64,000 nt of DNA from Protopterus annectens (lineage: Eukaryota > Chordata > Ceratodontiformes > Protopteridae). Both the position numbers and the translations under genes were made by a program. The notes under the pieces were generated by a model that ran no database searches, had not been told where the DNA came from, and worked only from the letters and a program-made list of their open reading frames with translations. Within the stretch, counting starts at the first letter, position 1; each line of letters begins with the position of its first letter. Location of the stretch: contig NC_056725.1 of assembly GCF_019279795.1 (NCBI RefSeq), positions 1,615,751,301 through 1,615,815,300 of the forward strand. The letters are read 5' to 3'. Positions 9,840-20,142 of this stretch are shown piece by piece.

Positions 9840-11748
9840 CTTCTGATTTAAATTTCAATGTTTGTGATCTTGGAAATTTTATCGATCAAGCTGGGTTATC
9901 TGGAACTTATGTTCCTATTTCTTCACCTGTTTGCACTAGTTTTTTTACTATGACGAACGTTTGTGATGTTGATGACAATAATGTTTTAAATAATGTTTCA
10001 AATGAGGACATTGATGTTGCACCACCTAGTAATTTGACTATTCTTAATAAAGTGGTGACTTTAGAGTATATAACTTCTCTTCAGCTGACATCTCACCGGA
10101 CTTGGTAGAGTTGTTATCTAAGGGCTACACGTACGTTCCACCTCAGAGATTAGATTTGGTTAAAACTATTATCGACTTAGTTGTATATTAGAAAACTTAA
10201 TCTTAATTTAATAATAGGTAACATGAATATGTCTGATACTAACAGCTTCAGGATTCCTAGTGTATTTAATCCCCCGCTACACCCCTTGTTACAAATTTTC
10301 GAACTTATTAGTGAACTGGACATTCGTAAAAAATTCCAGTCGGTGACATATGGGGGTTTTTATGGTAACAACTTTAAGGCGGAAAAGGAAGGTCTTGATT
10401 TTTATCAAATTTAATGACATCAGGTTTTGTAAACCAGATAAGGGTTGTGGTGTTATTGTTTTTGACAACACCAATTACAGTGTAAGGATGCTTCAGTTAT
10501 TGAATTCTCCCTCTTACGCTGTCAGTTCAAGATCTGAAATTAATAATGCATACCACATTATTAAAAACTCTATTTGAAGGTTGAATTACTCAGAATATTT
10601 ACAACTTTATGTCAATATCATACCCCAAATTTCCATGTTTATTTGGTATACCTAAAATTCACAAGGATTTAACTAATCCTCCTATGCGTCCCCTTGTGGA
10701 CAGTAGAGGATCTCCCACCTATCCTTGTGCTAAAGTTGTGGATTCTATTCTCCAGAAATACTTGGTTAACTTGAACCAAATTTGCAAGGATTCTTGGAAG
10801 TTCTTGGACAAAATTAACAATTTAGAGGTCAGTTTGAGATACAACTTTTTAACTATCGATGTTAAAGACCTCTATACATGTATCCCACATGAAATCACCC
10901 TTGAGTGGGTTATTGAAATGTTAAGACTTCAAGGCAGCACTTGTAATGAGTTGGAGTTAGTCCAGGAATTGTTGGACATCATTCTGGACAACAACTATTT
11001 TTTGTTTGAGGGTAATTTTTACCTTCAGAAAGTGGGTGTAGCTATGGGCTCCCCTTGTGGTGCCAGTGTTGCCAATATGGTGATGGCCCACTGGGAACAT
11101 CTATTTGTTCTTAATAATTGTGAACTCAAGGATAAGTTAATATTCTATACTCGTTATTTTGACGATATTTTTATTTTACTGGATGGTGATAGTTCTGTTG
11201 GTGAATCAGTGGTTGAGTACTTTAACGGGACTACTCACTTTTTGAAGTTCACTCATACATTTAACACAGAGTCCATTGCTTACTTGGACATACTTTTGTC
11301 TAAGGATTATTCTATACAAAAACTTAAAGCTACTATTTTCAGAAAGAGCACATACTCTAACTCATTTTTACATTTTTCTAGCTGCCACCCACTGCCTCAA
11401 AAATGGGCTATTGTAAAGGGCCAACTGGTCAGGGCAGCCCGTATTATTACTTTAGACAAGGACTTCCTCGCTGAATGTATGCATTTGAGAGATATGTTTG
11501 TCCACCGTGGGTACCCTGAATACATGGTTGACGAAATTATTGAGGAGGTTGTAGGTAAATGTCAGAGACAATTTTATAAACCATTATTAAATAATGGTTT
11601 TGATTCATGTGATGAAGCAGTCAGTACTCATTTAGTGTCACCTGTAGTTTCTGTTGACTCCCAAATAACAAATACATTAGGGGCCACTTTTGTGACAATG
11701 TTTAACCTTAACAGTAGAGACTCTTTCCAGATCTTGATTAAAAACTGA
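9840..11748 (+). pseudogene. PLE reverse transcriptase
   Basis: The upstream part is split among frames. PDLVELLSKGYTYVPP (about 10095-10142) matches the LSKGL.F.P motif. FCKPDKGCGVIVFDNTNYSV (about 10424-10485) is the KPADKGG.VVV motif of RT1. The uninterrupted part 10609-11748 (379 codons) has the remaining motifs: FGIPKIHK, PMRPLVDS, LTIDVKDLYTCIPH (motif A Asp), VAMGSPCGASVAN (motif B), TRYFDDIF (motif C, FDD) and TESIAYLDI. At least two frameshifts or stops before 10609 and one after 11748 disable it. The fingers-to-palm motif order is that of PLEs rather than LINEs or retroviruses. Confidence 0.9.
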
Positions 11749-12329
11749 GCAATTTTTAAGAATGACAATAGTGTATATCAAAGTGTAGGTGATCGGCCAG
11801 TGGTTGTATATATAAAAGGGGCAAGAACCTTAAAGCATACTTTGAACATCATTCAAATTCAAATGTAAGGACAGTGGGTATGTATAAATGTCAAGCTTGC
11901 AACTACTGTTCGTACATTATTGAATCTAATAGATTTACAACTCACAATCAACAATACAATTTGAAGTTGAGAGTAAACTGTAACTCAAAAATGGTAGTGT
12001 ATTTAGCCCAGTGTCAGTCATGTTCAGCCTTCTACGTTGGAAAAACTGAGAGAAGGCTGTGTGACCGTATGTATGAGCATATTTATGCTATAAGAAAGCA
12101 GAAACTTGAAAATGCACTGGCAAAACGTAATTCACTATATCCTAATCACCCTTTTAAATTTATAATTATAGATCAAATCTCTCACAACCCTCGTGGAGGT
12201 CCTGATTTATTTAGACTAGAAGAATTAGAGCTTTTTTGGCAGATTAGGTTCAATGCGTATAACGTACCTTGGTTGAATGAGGGTTGCTCGATCAGTAGCA
12301 CCCTTAAAATTAAAAGTCTTTTAAGATGA
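11749..12329 (+). pseudogene. PLE GIY-YIG endonuclease domain
   Basis: The frame starting at 11874 has a Cys cluster, KCQACNYCSYI, then MVVYLAQCQSC and AFYVGKTERRLCDRMYEHI. VYL and YVG fill the GIY and YIG positions, followed by the catalytic-type Arg (R.L..R) and the Glu-His of R.YEH. The domain nicks target DNA during PLE insertion. It ends LEELELFWQIRF and WLNEGCSIS, a conserved PLE C-terminal segment. A TGA at 11746-11748 and a shift near 11820 separate it from RT. The same domain recurs in the fragment at 22340-23170. Confidence 0.88.
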
Positions 12330-12566
12330 TTTATTTTATTGTTTTTTATGTTTCATTTGAATATTTTAGTGTGTATTTCAATGTGTTTTACCACTTACAA
12401 TTATTGTTGTTTTTCACATGGAACTTGTTTAGTAGTAATGTTTAGGTATATTAATTGTAAGAGAGGTGCTTGTAGGTAGTGTGTTTGCCCCTTTAAATGA
12501 GCTGTTTGAATTTATTGATTGATTAACTACTTTATTTAAGGACTGTGTTATGTGGTCACTTTATGT

Positions 12567-12606
12567 CTAAAGAAGTTTGTCATTTTAACAAACGAAAGCG
12601 CTTAAC
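12567..12606 (+). ncRNA. hammerhead-like ribozyme motif in the PLE 3' tail (degenerate)
   Basis: ctaaaga (12567-12573) occupies the CUGAUGA box position. A 6-bp stem gtttgt/acaaac with a seven-base loop follows (12575-12593), then GAAA (12594-12597) and gcgcttaac. Box order and stem II fit a minimal hammerhead, and hammerheads are known in PLEs. The CUGAUGA box carries two substitutions, so this copy is probably inactive. Confidence 0.45.
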
Positions 12607-12658
12607 TCATTAAAGCTTTGTGGTACCGTCCTGCAGTCTGTTCCTTCATTTTGCATTA

Positions 12659-12672
12659 TTGTTCGAAAAGAC
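12659..12672 (+). repeat. target-site duplication, right copy
   Basis: Exact copy of 8901-8914. The retroviral leader resumes immediately after it. Confidence 0.88.
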
Positions 12673-12990
12673 CTCCGACTGAATTGTCGTATAAACAGAG
12701 GCCGGCCACTTTCTGATCTGCGGCTGACGGGCAGGTTTCAATCAGACCGGGGTGATCAATTGCTGAGGCTCAGGTAAGGTGATTCTACTTTTTTCTGTTT
12801 TAGATCAGGGACTTGATTGTATTTGTTCAGTCAGGATTTTTGTGTAAATCCAGGGACAGAAAAATTGCTATCTTGTCATAGATCAGGGAAACAGAATAAG
12901 TAGGCAGGTAGTCTGAAGGGACTATAAAATCTTCGTGGTACCACGTTAAAAATAAGAAGGGTTACGTAACATTCATAAGGTTAGGACAAA
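12673..12990 (+). other. retroviral leader between PLE and gag
   Basis: Non-coding continuation of the 5' leader up to the gag ATG, where the splice donor and packaging signals would normally lie. A GT-containing caggtaaggt at 12771-12780 fits a splice donor consensus well and could serve the env message; this is inference. Confidence 0.5.
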
Positions 12991-14431
12991 ATGGGTAATA
13001 AGTGTACAAAACGACCCCAAAATCCGCCGTTAACCCAAGACGCAGAATACATGCGGTCACGATGTGCCAATAACATTAAGTACTACACAAAGTGGGTTAA
13101 TAAATATGAATTTGATGGTAAACTAGAAAAATCCTCACTTGTCAAACTTTTAAAACAACTCAAAACTGATTCCAAAGGGCAGGTAAAAAGAGAGCGCAAA
13201 TTAGGAATTCCTCAGGCACACAGGTGGATTGAGGAAGCAAACCGAAGGGAACAAATAAATAAAAATTCAAAAGCAATGTTTTTAGATAAAGAGGATAATA
13301 ACTTGGTTATAGCATCAGCCCCTCCGACCCCTCTGCTTCCCTTGCCAGAATATGAAGCGAGTGAACAGGCAGATCCACCCCCACAATACCCTGCTGTTCT
13401 GTCAGGTAGAAGTGTTGCAAAAGCAGAGCCATTTGTTAGAGATCCTGTCGAGACTAGGTCTTGAACGTGCAATTTAAGAGGGGATATTGAGTTATATCAA
13501 ATAAATAAAAATTTGCAATCTATGAGGGAAGAAGAGATATGCCCACTCATAGAAGTACCAAATCTTCAGGCAGGACAAGAAGGGCAGGACCCAACTCTCC
13601 TAGTATACAGACCGTGGACACAGGAAGATATCCGGAAAGCCACAGAGGGAGTTCCCCATCCAAAAGTTAATTTTAGAAAGTTTTTAGAAGACTTGGAAGG
13701 TATGAGGTTAAGTTATCACTTAAACGGAGAGGAAGTAGAAAAAGTAGTCAGACAAATAGTAGGACCAGATTGGCACATGATCAGTGGCAACTGGAATCCC
13801 CATGACGCTGCGCTTAAGCCCCTCCCACATAGCAGCGCAGAGTTAGACAACAGAGTGAAAGGTCTAATGGACCGAATCTCTGAGAAATGGAAGCCAAGGG
13901 CAGACTGGACTTGCATTAATCAATGCATCCAACAAGAAGGTGAAACTGTTGATGTATATTTTGCTAGATTACTGGAATGTTTTAATAACCATTGTGGAAT
14001 GCAGATTCCTGAAGATCAGACACAAGATTCCCCATATGAGCAGCAGTTAAAGAATGCATTTTTAAAAGGCAGTATTGCACCCATAAATAAGCAGTTTTAT
14101 TATGAAGCATATGGTAGATCATCGCACAAGCAGATTACAGTCACTGCTTGAATATGCTAGGCATGCCGAAAGGCATTTTAGTAACAAAAAGAAAGAGAAA
14201 GCCCAAGTATTTGTTGTAGATGACAGAGAAATTTATTTAGTACAGTCTGGGAAGAAGGGCAAGAAGAATGTCCAGGGAAACAAACAATCTGATCAGCGAT
14301 CAGAGGACTTTGAAGGGCGAAAGAAAAGGGGTGAATGTTTCAAATGCGGTAAAAAGGGACATATGGCAAGGGATTGCAAGAAAAATAAGAAGGCAGCTAT
14401 GGAGGATAAAAATGAAGAGGGTGAGGACTGA
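12991..14431 (+). pseudogene. gag: retroviral gag (matrix, capsid, nucleocapsid)
   Basis: The ATG at 12991 gives MGNKCTKR. The Gly at position 2 fits N-myristoylation of matrix, and a basic, helical N-terminal domain follows. A Pro-rich segment (about residues 108-145, with PPPQYP late-domain-like motifs) links to capsid, which contains YRPWTQEDIRKATEGVPHP and QIVGPDWHMI. Nucleocapsid has one zinc knuckle, CFKCGKKGHMARDC (about 14337-14378), set in Lys-rich sequence, as in gammaretroviruses. Two breaks are visible: an in-frame TGA at 13462-13464 between matrix and capsid, and a frame change near 14110-14150 between capsid and nucleocapsid. The terminal TGA at 14429-14431 is followed by CTA and an open same-frame protease. 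Confidence 0.9.
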
Positions 14432-15451
14432 CTATATGATAGTCAAGAATCACTAGATAGGAATAATGAAGAAAGGGCAAATGAGAATGTGATAGACAGA
14501 GCAGAGAATGTGTTAGGAGAAATAGAGGAAGTGCAGGAAGCTACCGATAGTGAAGACAATGAAATATTAGACCTAGCCTTGTTGAGCTTGGAGCTCTATT
14601 TGGCTGACACGAAACCAGAAGTTACACTCCTGGTAGAAGGGAGGGAAGTCAAATTTCTGTGTGACTCAGGGGCATCACGAACCCTGGTACACCCCTCCAA
14701 ACTACCGGAGAATTCAGAGTCACACGATTACATATTAATGAAAGCAGCTAATGGACAGCTGTATCGGGAGCCTCTCTCCCATAATATTGCGATAACAGAT
14801 CCTGTTTCAGGATTAACCCAGAAAAGTAAAATTGTTGTTTCTGCGAAATGCCCAGTGAACCTTTTGGGAAGAGACCTTATGCAACTATTCGGCATAGCAG
14901 TAGTCCCGACCATGCAGGGTATGGAAGCACAGCGACAAATTAATACTTTTGCAGTGCAATCGGAGGGTGAAACATTTTATTGGTACAGCCAGGACTTGGT
15001 TACGACCGGTCCTGGGGCAATAACTGGAGAGTTAATGAATGTAGCTATCAGTAAGTTCCCCTCCCCTTGCATTGACATACAACACCTATTGCACTGTACT
15101 CTGTATTATTGTAATACACCAGGACCTGACAAAGAATATGAGCAAGAATTGTTTAAAAACCGTGCAAACAGATTAGTATTGCATAATCTGTACTGGGACA
15201 TGAAAGGGATCAGTGTAGTTAGCTGTTCATTGCCCCAGGAGTTCTTTGCACTGTATAAATCAAATCAATTACCACGTGTTAGTTTAACTAAGGACAAGAG
15301 TATGAAATGGGCAGATCTAGGAGAAAAAGTCACAAAATGGGAAAAGCATACAGAATCAGAGCTGTCAGAACAAGGAGTACAAAGACAGAAATTGAATTGG
15401 ATAACACAGACACACCCAGCTGTACACTTGCAGTCAAGCGGGGACAGCTGA
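14432..15451 (+). pseudogene. pro: retroviral protease region
   Basis: The frame is the same as nucleocapsid and stays open from the codon after the gag TGA. The aspartic protease active site is LCDSGASRTLV (about 14661-14693), with the flap region following and the conserved late motif LLGRDLMQLFG (about 14859-14891). In gammaretroviruses protease is the first part of Gag-Pol and is reached by stop-codon readthrough; the arrangement here agrees. A TGA at 15449-15451 and a frame change near 15500 separate it from RT, both apparently disabling. An acidic linker of about 50 codons precedes the protease core. Confidence 0.85.
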
Positions 15452-15503
15452 GAAGCACTCTTATTAGAAGAGGAAGAAAAAGCTTCATCAGACATACCAG
15501 AGA

Positions 15504-17165
15504 CTCTGGTCAACAGGAAAATCAGATGTAGGACTTATTCGTACAGCAGGACCAGTTACCATCATGCCAAAGTCAGCATTTAGACCACAAAAAAGGCAGT
15601 ACCCCTTAAGAAAAGATGCAGAAGCAGGTATTAAACCTATCATAGCAGCTTTACTTAAGGAAGGAATACCGGTGGAATTTCCTGATTCACCATGTAACAC
15701 ACCCTTATTCCCGGTTAAGAAAGCAAATGGAGAATGGCGTATGGTCCAAGATTTGCAAGCTGTAAATGATGCAGTAATATCAAGGGCACCCACGGTGCCA
15801 GATCCACACACCCTATTGAATGATCTAAAGCCTCAAGAAAAATATTTTTCTGTGGTAGATATTAGCAATGCGTTCTTTTCAATACTGATACACCCTGACA
15901 GCCAGTATTTGTTTGCATTTACATTTCAGGGGAAACGGTATACATATACGCGACTACCACAGGGATATTGTGAAAGTCCAGTGATATTCTCACAAGAGAT
16001 GGCAAGTAACTTGGCGGGGTTTACCCCACCGAAAGGTTGTCAGATTTTACTTTATGTTGATGACATCCTGCTGGCAGCCCCCACCCAGCAAGATTGTAAG
16101 GAAGACACTATAGCATTATTGAAATTCCTAGCTGCTGAAGGACACAAAGTAAGCAAAGATAAATTGCAGCTTTGGAGAAAACAAGTTAAGTACCTTGGAT
16201 ATGTAATATCCAAAGAGGGTAGGACATTAGATGAAGACAGAAAAATAGCAATCTTACAAGCACCAAAACCCACAACCAAGAAGGAAATGATGTCTTTTCT
16301 TGGCACGACTAATTTTTGTCGGAGCTGGATCCCAAACTATGCTTTGGAATCTTCACCGTTAACCAACCTGATTTTTAAGAAGCCTATGGCAGTGCAAGAT
16401 TTGATGCAATGGACACTAGAAGCAGAATTAGCTTTTTGTAAACTGAAACAGTTGATAGCATCCTCATTAGTTTTAGGATTACCAAACTATCATAAACATT
16501 TCTTCCAAACCGTAGATTGTAAACAAGGTTATATGACGTCAGTATTGACACAACAGCATGGGGACAAGCAACACCCCATTGCTTACTATTCATCACAACT
16601 GAACCCAGTGGCGCAGTCTTTGCCCCACTGTGTACAAGCAGTAGTCGCAGCTGCAATGGCAGTGCAGGCTTCGGCCTCAGTAGTATTATTCCACTCTCTC
16701 ACATTGAGAGTGCCTCATGCAGTCGTGATTATTTTACTGCAAGAGAAGATAGCATATCTTTCCCCTGCTAAGCATCTATCCTGTATGACTATCTTGTTGA
16801 GCCAACCTCACATGACAATTGAACGCTGTACAACTTTGAATCCGTCTACCTTGCTTCCAACTCCAGCAGATGGCACACCACACAGCTGCCTGCAGATAAT
16901 TGAGCAAAAGACACTGCCCAGAAAAGATCTCATGGATGTTCCCTTGGATGATGCCGAGGTGACATATTACGTGGACGGCTCATGCAGACAGGGTCCTACA
17001 GGACGGAACATAACAGGATATGCAGTAGTTTCTGATACTGAAATTCTAGAAGCAAAACCTTTACCACATAGCTTATCTGCACAAGCAGCAGAATTGATTG
17101 CCTTGACACGAGCATGTACCTTAGCAAAGGGTAAATGTGTGAACATTTTTACAGACAGCCAGTAG
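15504..17165 (+). pseudogene. pol: retroviral reverse transcriptase and RNase H
   Basis: From about 15504 the frame reads toward QYPL at about 15600. RT motifs follow: FPVKKANGEWRMVQDL, then FSVVDISNAFFSI (motif A Asp), LPQGYCESPVIFSQ (motif B) and LLYVDDILLAAP (YVDD, about 16044-16079). The connection domain includes FLGTTNFCRSWIP. RNase H starts at YYVDGSC (about 16965; first catalytic Asp), then AELIAL (Glu) and FTDSQ (second Asp). A TAG at 17163-17165 ends the frame inside RNase H, and the remaining segment to integrase changes frame at least once. The layout and YVDD box are those of class I retroviruses. Confidence 0.9.
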
Positions 17166-18584
17166 CTTTTTCTACTGTACATGTTTTTGCGCACAGTGGA
17201 AAAATCGAGGAATGGTGACATCTACTGGCAAACCGATTAATCATGCACAGTTTATTTTAGATTTGTTAGAATCAATTCAGTTACCTCAGAAAGTAGCTAT
17301 TTGTAAATGCATAGCTCATACCAAGCAACAAGATAGGATTTCAAAAGACAATGCAAGAGCTGACACAGCTGCAAAGCAAGCAGCCTCAGAAGCATTTCTT
17401 TTGAACGAGGAATTACAACCTTCTGAGATTTTAGACTTAAAAATGTTGAAAACAATGCAAACACTTACTACACAGGCAGAAAAACAAAAGTGGGTAAGGC
17501 GAGGAGCACTCCTCAAGGAAGGACTGTACATCTCCAAAGAAGGAAAACCAATATTGCCATCTAATTTGTTTAGATATGCAGCTTTGTTGAGCCATGGGCA
17601 ATGCCATGTCTCAACAGGGGGGATGGTACAGTTAGTCAACCGGGTATTCACTACATACGGATTTACAAACTATACAAAAAAATTTTGTTTATCATGCCAC
17701 ACTTGTATCAAACATCATGCACAGGGGGCGTTAAAGCCCAAGCAAGGGAGTTTCCCTACACCACCATATCCATTTCACACTATTTGTATGGATTTCATAG
17801 AATTGAGTAAATGTGAAAATAAACGTTACTGCCTTGTCATTGTAGATATGTTTTCCAAATGGGTGGAAGCCTTTCCTACTAAAAATCCAGATGCAGCTAT
17901 GGTTGCAAAGGCTCTGGTTAAAGAGATTATTCCTAGATTTGGTATACTGGAAAGGATCTACAGTGACAATGGCACACATTTCGTAAATCAAACTATACAG
18001 CAACTCAGTAGATATTTTGGAATTTCTTTGAAAAACCATTGTGCATATCATCCTCAATCTGCAGGGTTGGTGGAGAGGCACAATGGGATTTTAAAGAACA
18101 AGCTTAGGAAGTTGATATCAGATGCACAAAAGAATTGGGTGTACTGCCTGCCCCTGGCACTGTTGAGCATGAGAACTGTTCTGATTTCGAAAGGATTGAC
18201 CCCTTTTGAGATAATATTGGGGAGGCATACTATAGCCCTCAGTGGAAATCTCTCATGCCCACTGACCAGGAAGCAGACTGTACACTAGCAAGATATATGG
18301 GACGTATGCTGAACTCTAAACATCTTTTGCAGTCTTCTGTTTCAGGTAAAGAGCCAAATCAACCATTGGAAGTGACAGTAGCCCCAGGCGACTGGGTCTG
18401 GGTGAAGATTGTCAAGCGGAAGAATTGGACCTCGCCAAAGTGGGAGGGACCTTACCAGGTCCTCTTGTCGACACTCACAGCAATCAAGATTGGTGAGAAA
18501 TCCTCTTGGATCCATTTGACACACTGTAAACTTTGCAAAAACTTTGAGCTAGATAAAAATCTTGCTGTTTCACAGAAAGACTAA
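17166..18584 (+). pseudogene. pol: retroviral integrase
   Basis: The N-terminal HHCC zinc-binding domain reads HGQCHVS and CLSCHTCIKH. The catalytic core has Asp in ICMDFIELS (about 17790), Asp in IYSDNGTHF (about 17966) and Glu in GLVERHNG (about 18074), the DDE triad. The C terminus has GDWVWVKI and KWEGPYQVLL (about 18435-18465), the GPY/F-type module of gammaretroviral integrases. Frames 17212-18288 and 18255-18584 overlap, so a frame change near 18250 splits core from C terminus. The frame ends at 18584, two bases before the env ATG. Confidence 0.9.
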
Positions 18585-18586
18585 AC

Positions 18587-19945
18587 ATGACAGAATCTAG
18601 AGCAAACAGGAATGCAGAACAACCCCAGAAGTATTGCATGGTTATCCTGTTAATTGTACTGACAACAATAATCCTTTTGCTGTGGCCCATCCTTTTTTCG
18701 GCCACACCAGCTGAACTGAATAAATGTGATGAGCCGACCATAGACTGGCACCCGAACTTTAACACTTATCAGGCAATTACACGTGTATATGCTGAGACTT
18801 TTAATGTTTCGAATTGCTGGATTTGCACAGCCATACCAACAGCATATGGGGGGTTATTAATGACTGCAGTCCCTCTAGGGGTCAATGAGACCTGGGAAAA
18901 TTTGGTTTATGAGACTGTAGCTATCAAAGCACACGATAAGGTAGCACTGTATTTGCCTGTGACACAAAAGGGAATTGTATGTTTTTATAAGAATGACATA
19001 ATTCAAGTGGGTTGGAGCAGGTGCAATGTGACTGTACATTACAAATGTTATACCAAAGCAAGCAGAATGGATACAGTTTGTAATTCGAATTATGACTCAT
19101 TTCTCGAGTCCATGCACAAGACTATTGATGAAGTGCAACGTAATCCTGTTCTTTTTAAGCAACTGTCTGTAATAGATAGGAAAATGTTTCATGCAGGGCA
19201 GCTATTTCATAGTAAAGTAACTACTAAGGTAGGGGATTGTTATTTTGTGTGTGGTAAGAAAGCATATAAATGGTTACCTGAGAATTGCTCCGGCAGTTGT
19301 TTTTTGGGGTACCTGGTTCTGACCATACGACACACTGCAGTTTTGCCTCAGGGAAATATTCGAAATACCCGAGATGTAGCCAAGAAAGCTGTCAGAAAGC
19401 CTGAGAATCCAGTGGGACAGATCGAGGCGGGCTGGAAAGACCATCATACCGTGGATACCAAGCTGACGCACATGGACTTGAGTGATGCTGTCATATCGTG
19501 GGCAGGCATATTACCAGCATATGGAGCGGCAAAATCGATTTGGGAACTGCGAAAACTGTCTAAACTTCTCGAAGTAATGAGTAATGCAACTTTTTCTGCT
19601 CTTGAATTGATAACTGATGAACTGAATGCTATGAGAACTGTAGTGTTCCAGAACCGTATGGCTCTCAACTTCACCCTAGCGGCGAGAGGTGGTACATGTG
19701 CTGTAATCAAAGAAGAGTGTTGTGCATATATACCTGATTATCAACATGAGATAAATGACCACCTTGAGGTGATACAGCAAGTGTCGGCCATGACCAAACC
19801 AGGCCCCAACCCATTGACAGACTTTTTCCAGAATCTATTTGGGGGGTGGGGTACCTTCATAATGAACATATTAATAGCTGTCTGTGTGGGGATACTCCTG
19901 TTGGGAGTGTGTGTATGTTGTGGCATACCCTGCATAAAAAACTGA
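18587..19945 (+). CDS. env: retroviral envelope glycoprotein, uninterrupted 452-codon frame
   Basis: This is the only major retroviral gene here in a single frame without a stop. Residues about 17-38 are strongly hydrophobic (signal anchor). The surface subunit has CWIC at residues 77-80 and several N-X-S/T sites (NVS, NET, NVT, NCS). The transmembrane subunit has a hydrophobic candidate fusion segment near AGILPAYGAA (about 305-315), a region resembling the conserved NR-containing helix of class I Envs, CX6CC (C371, CC378-379), and a membrane span at about 423-445 ending in a Cys-rich short tail. CWIC plus CX6CC is the gammaretroviral covalent SU-TM arrangement. No strong multibasic furin site is visible, only a minimal RNTR. 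The surface subunit is short for the family. Confidence 0.88.
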   Translation: MTESRANRNAEQPQKYCMVILLIVLTTIILLLWPILFSATPAELNKCDEPTIDWHPNFNTYQAITRVYAETFNVSNCWICTAIPTAYGGLLMTAVPLGVNETWENLVYETVAIKAHDKVALYLPVTQKGIVCFYKNDIIQVGWSRCNVTVHYKCYTKASRMDTVCNSNYDSFLESMHKTIDEVQRNPVLFKQLSVIDRKMFHAGQLFHSKVTTKVGDCYFVCGKKAYKWLPENCSGSCFLGYLVLTIRHTAVLPQGNIRNTRDVAKKAVRKPENPVGQIEAGWKDHHTVDTKLTHMDLSDAVISWAGILPAYGAAKSIWELRKLSKLLEVMSNATFSALELITDELNAMRTVVFQNRMALNFTLAARGGTCAVIKEECCAYIPDYQHEINDHLEVIQQVSAMTKPGPNPLTDFFQNLFGGWGTFIMNILIAVCVGILLLGVCVCCGIPCIKN

Positions 19946-20129
19946 TTAAAGAATTGATAGACATGTCAGTATCTGAAACCTCGTATCAAAACACTGAAGT
20001 TGATAAATTGCTGGAAAATGAAATGCTTTCAGAAGTTTTAACTAAATGACTCACCTAACCGCAAATCCCACGTGGAAGAGGTTGGAAGAAGAAATTAACG
20101 TTTATGCTTTTGAAGAGAATAAAAGTGTT

Positions 20130-20142
20130 AATAGGGGGGAAA
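20130..20142 (+). other. polypurine tract
   Basis: A purine run with aggggggaaa immediately precedes the 3' LTR TG at 20143. It is the expected plus-strand primer site. Confidence 0.8.

Larger units (their letters stand above)
8915..12658 (+). mobile_element. Penelope-like element (Neptune-like), near full length
   Basis: The 3.74-kb unit encodes, in order, an N-terminal domain, a PLE reverse transcriptase and a GIY-YIG endonuclease. It ends with an untranslated tail carrying a hammerhead-like hairpin. Exact 14-bp direct repeats flank it, which fixes both ends. PLEs are retroelements related to telomerase that prime on nicked DNA. The GIY-YIG domain and tail resemble the Neptune group found in fish and amphibians; the subgroup is inferred. 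The reading frame is broken at several points between 9840 and 11870, so this copy is inactive. Confidence 0.9.
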
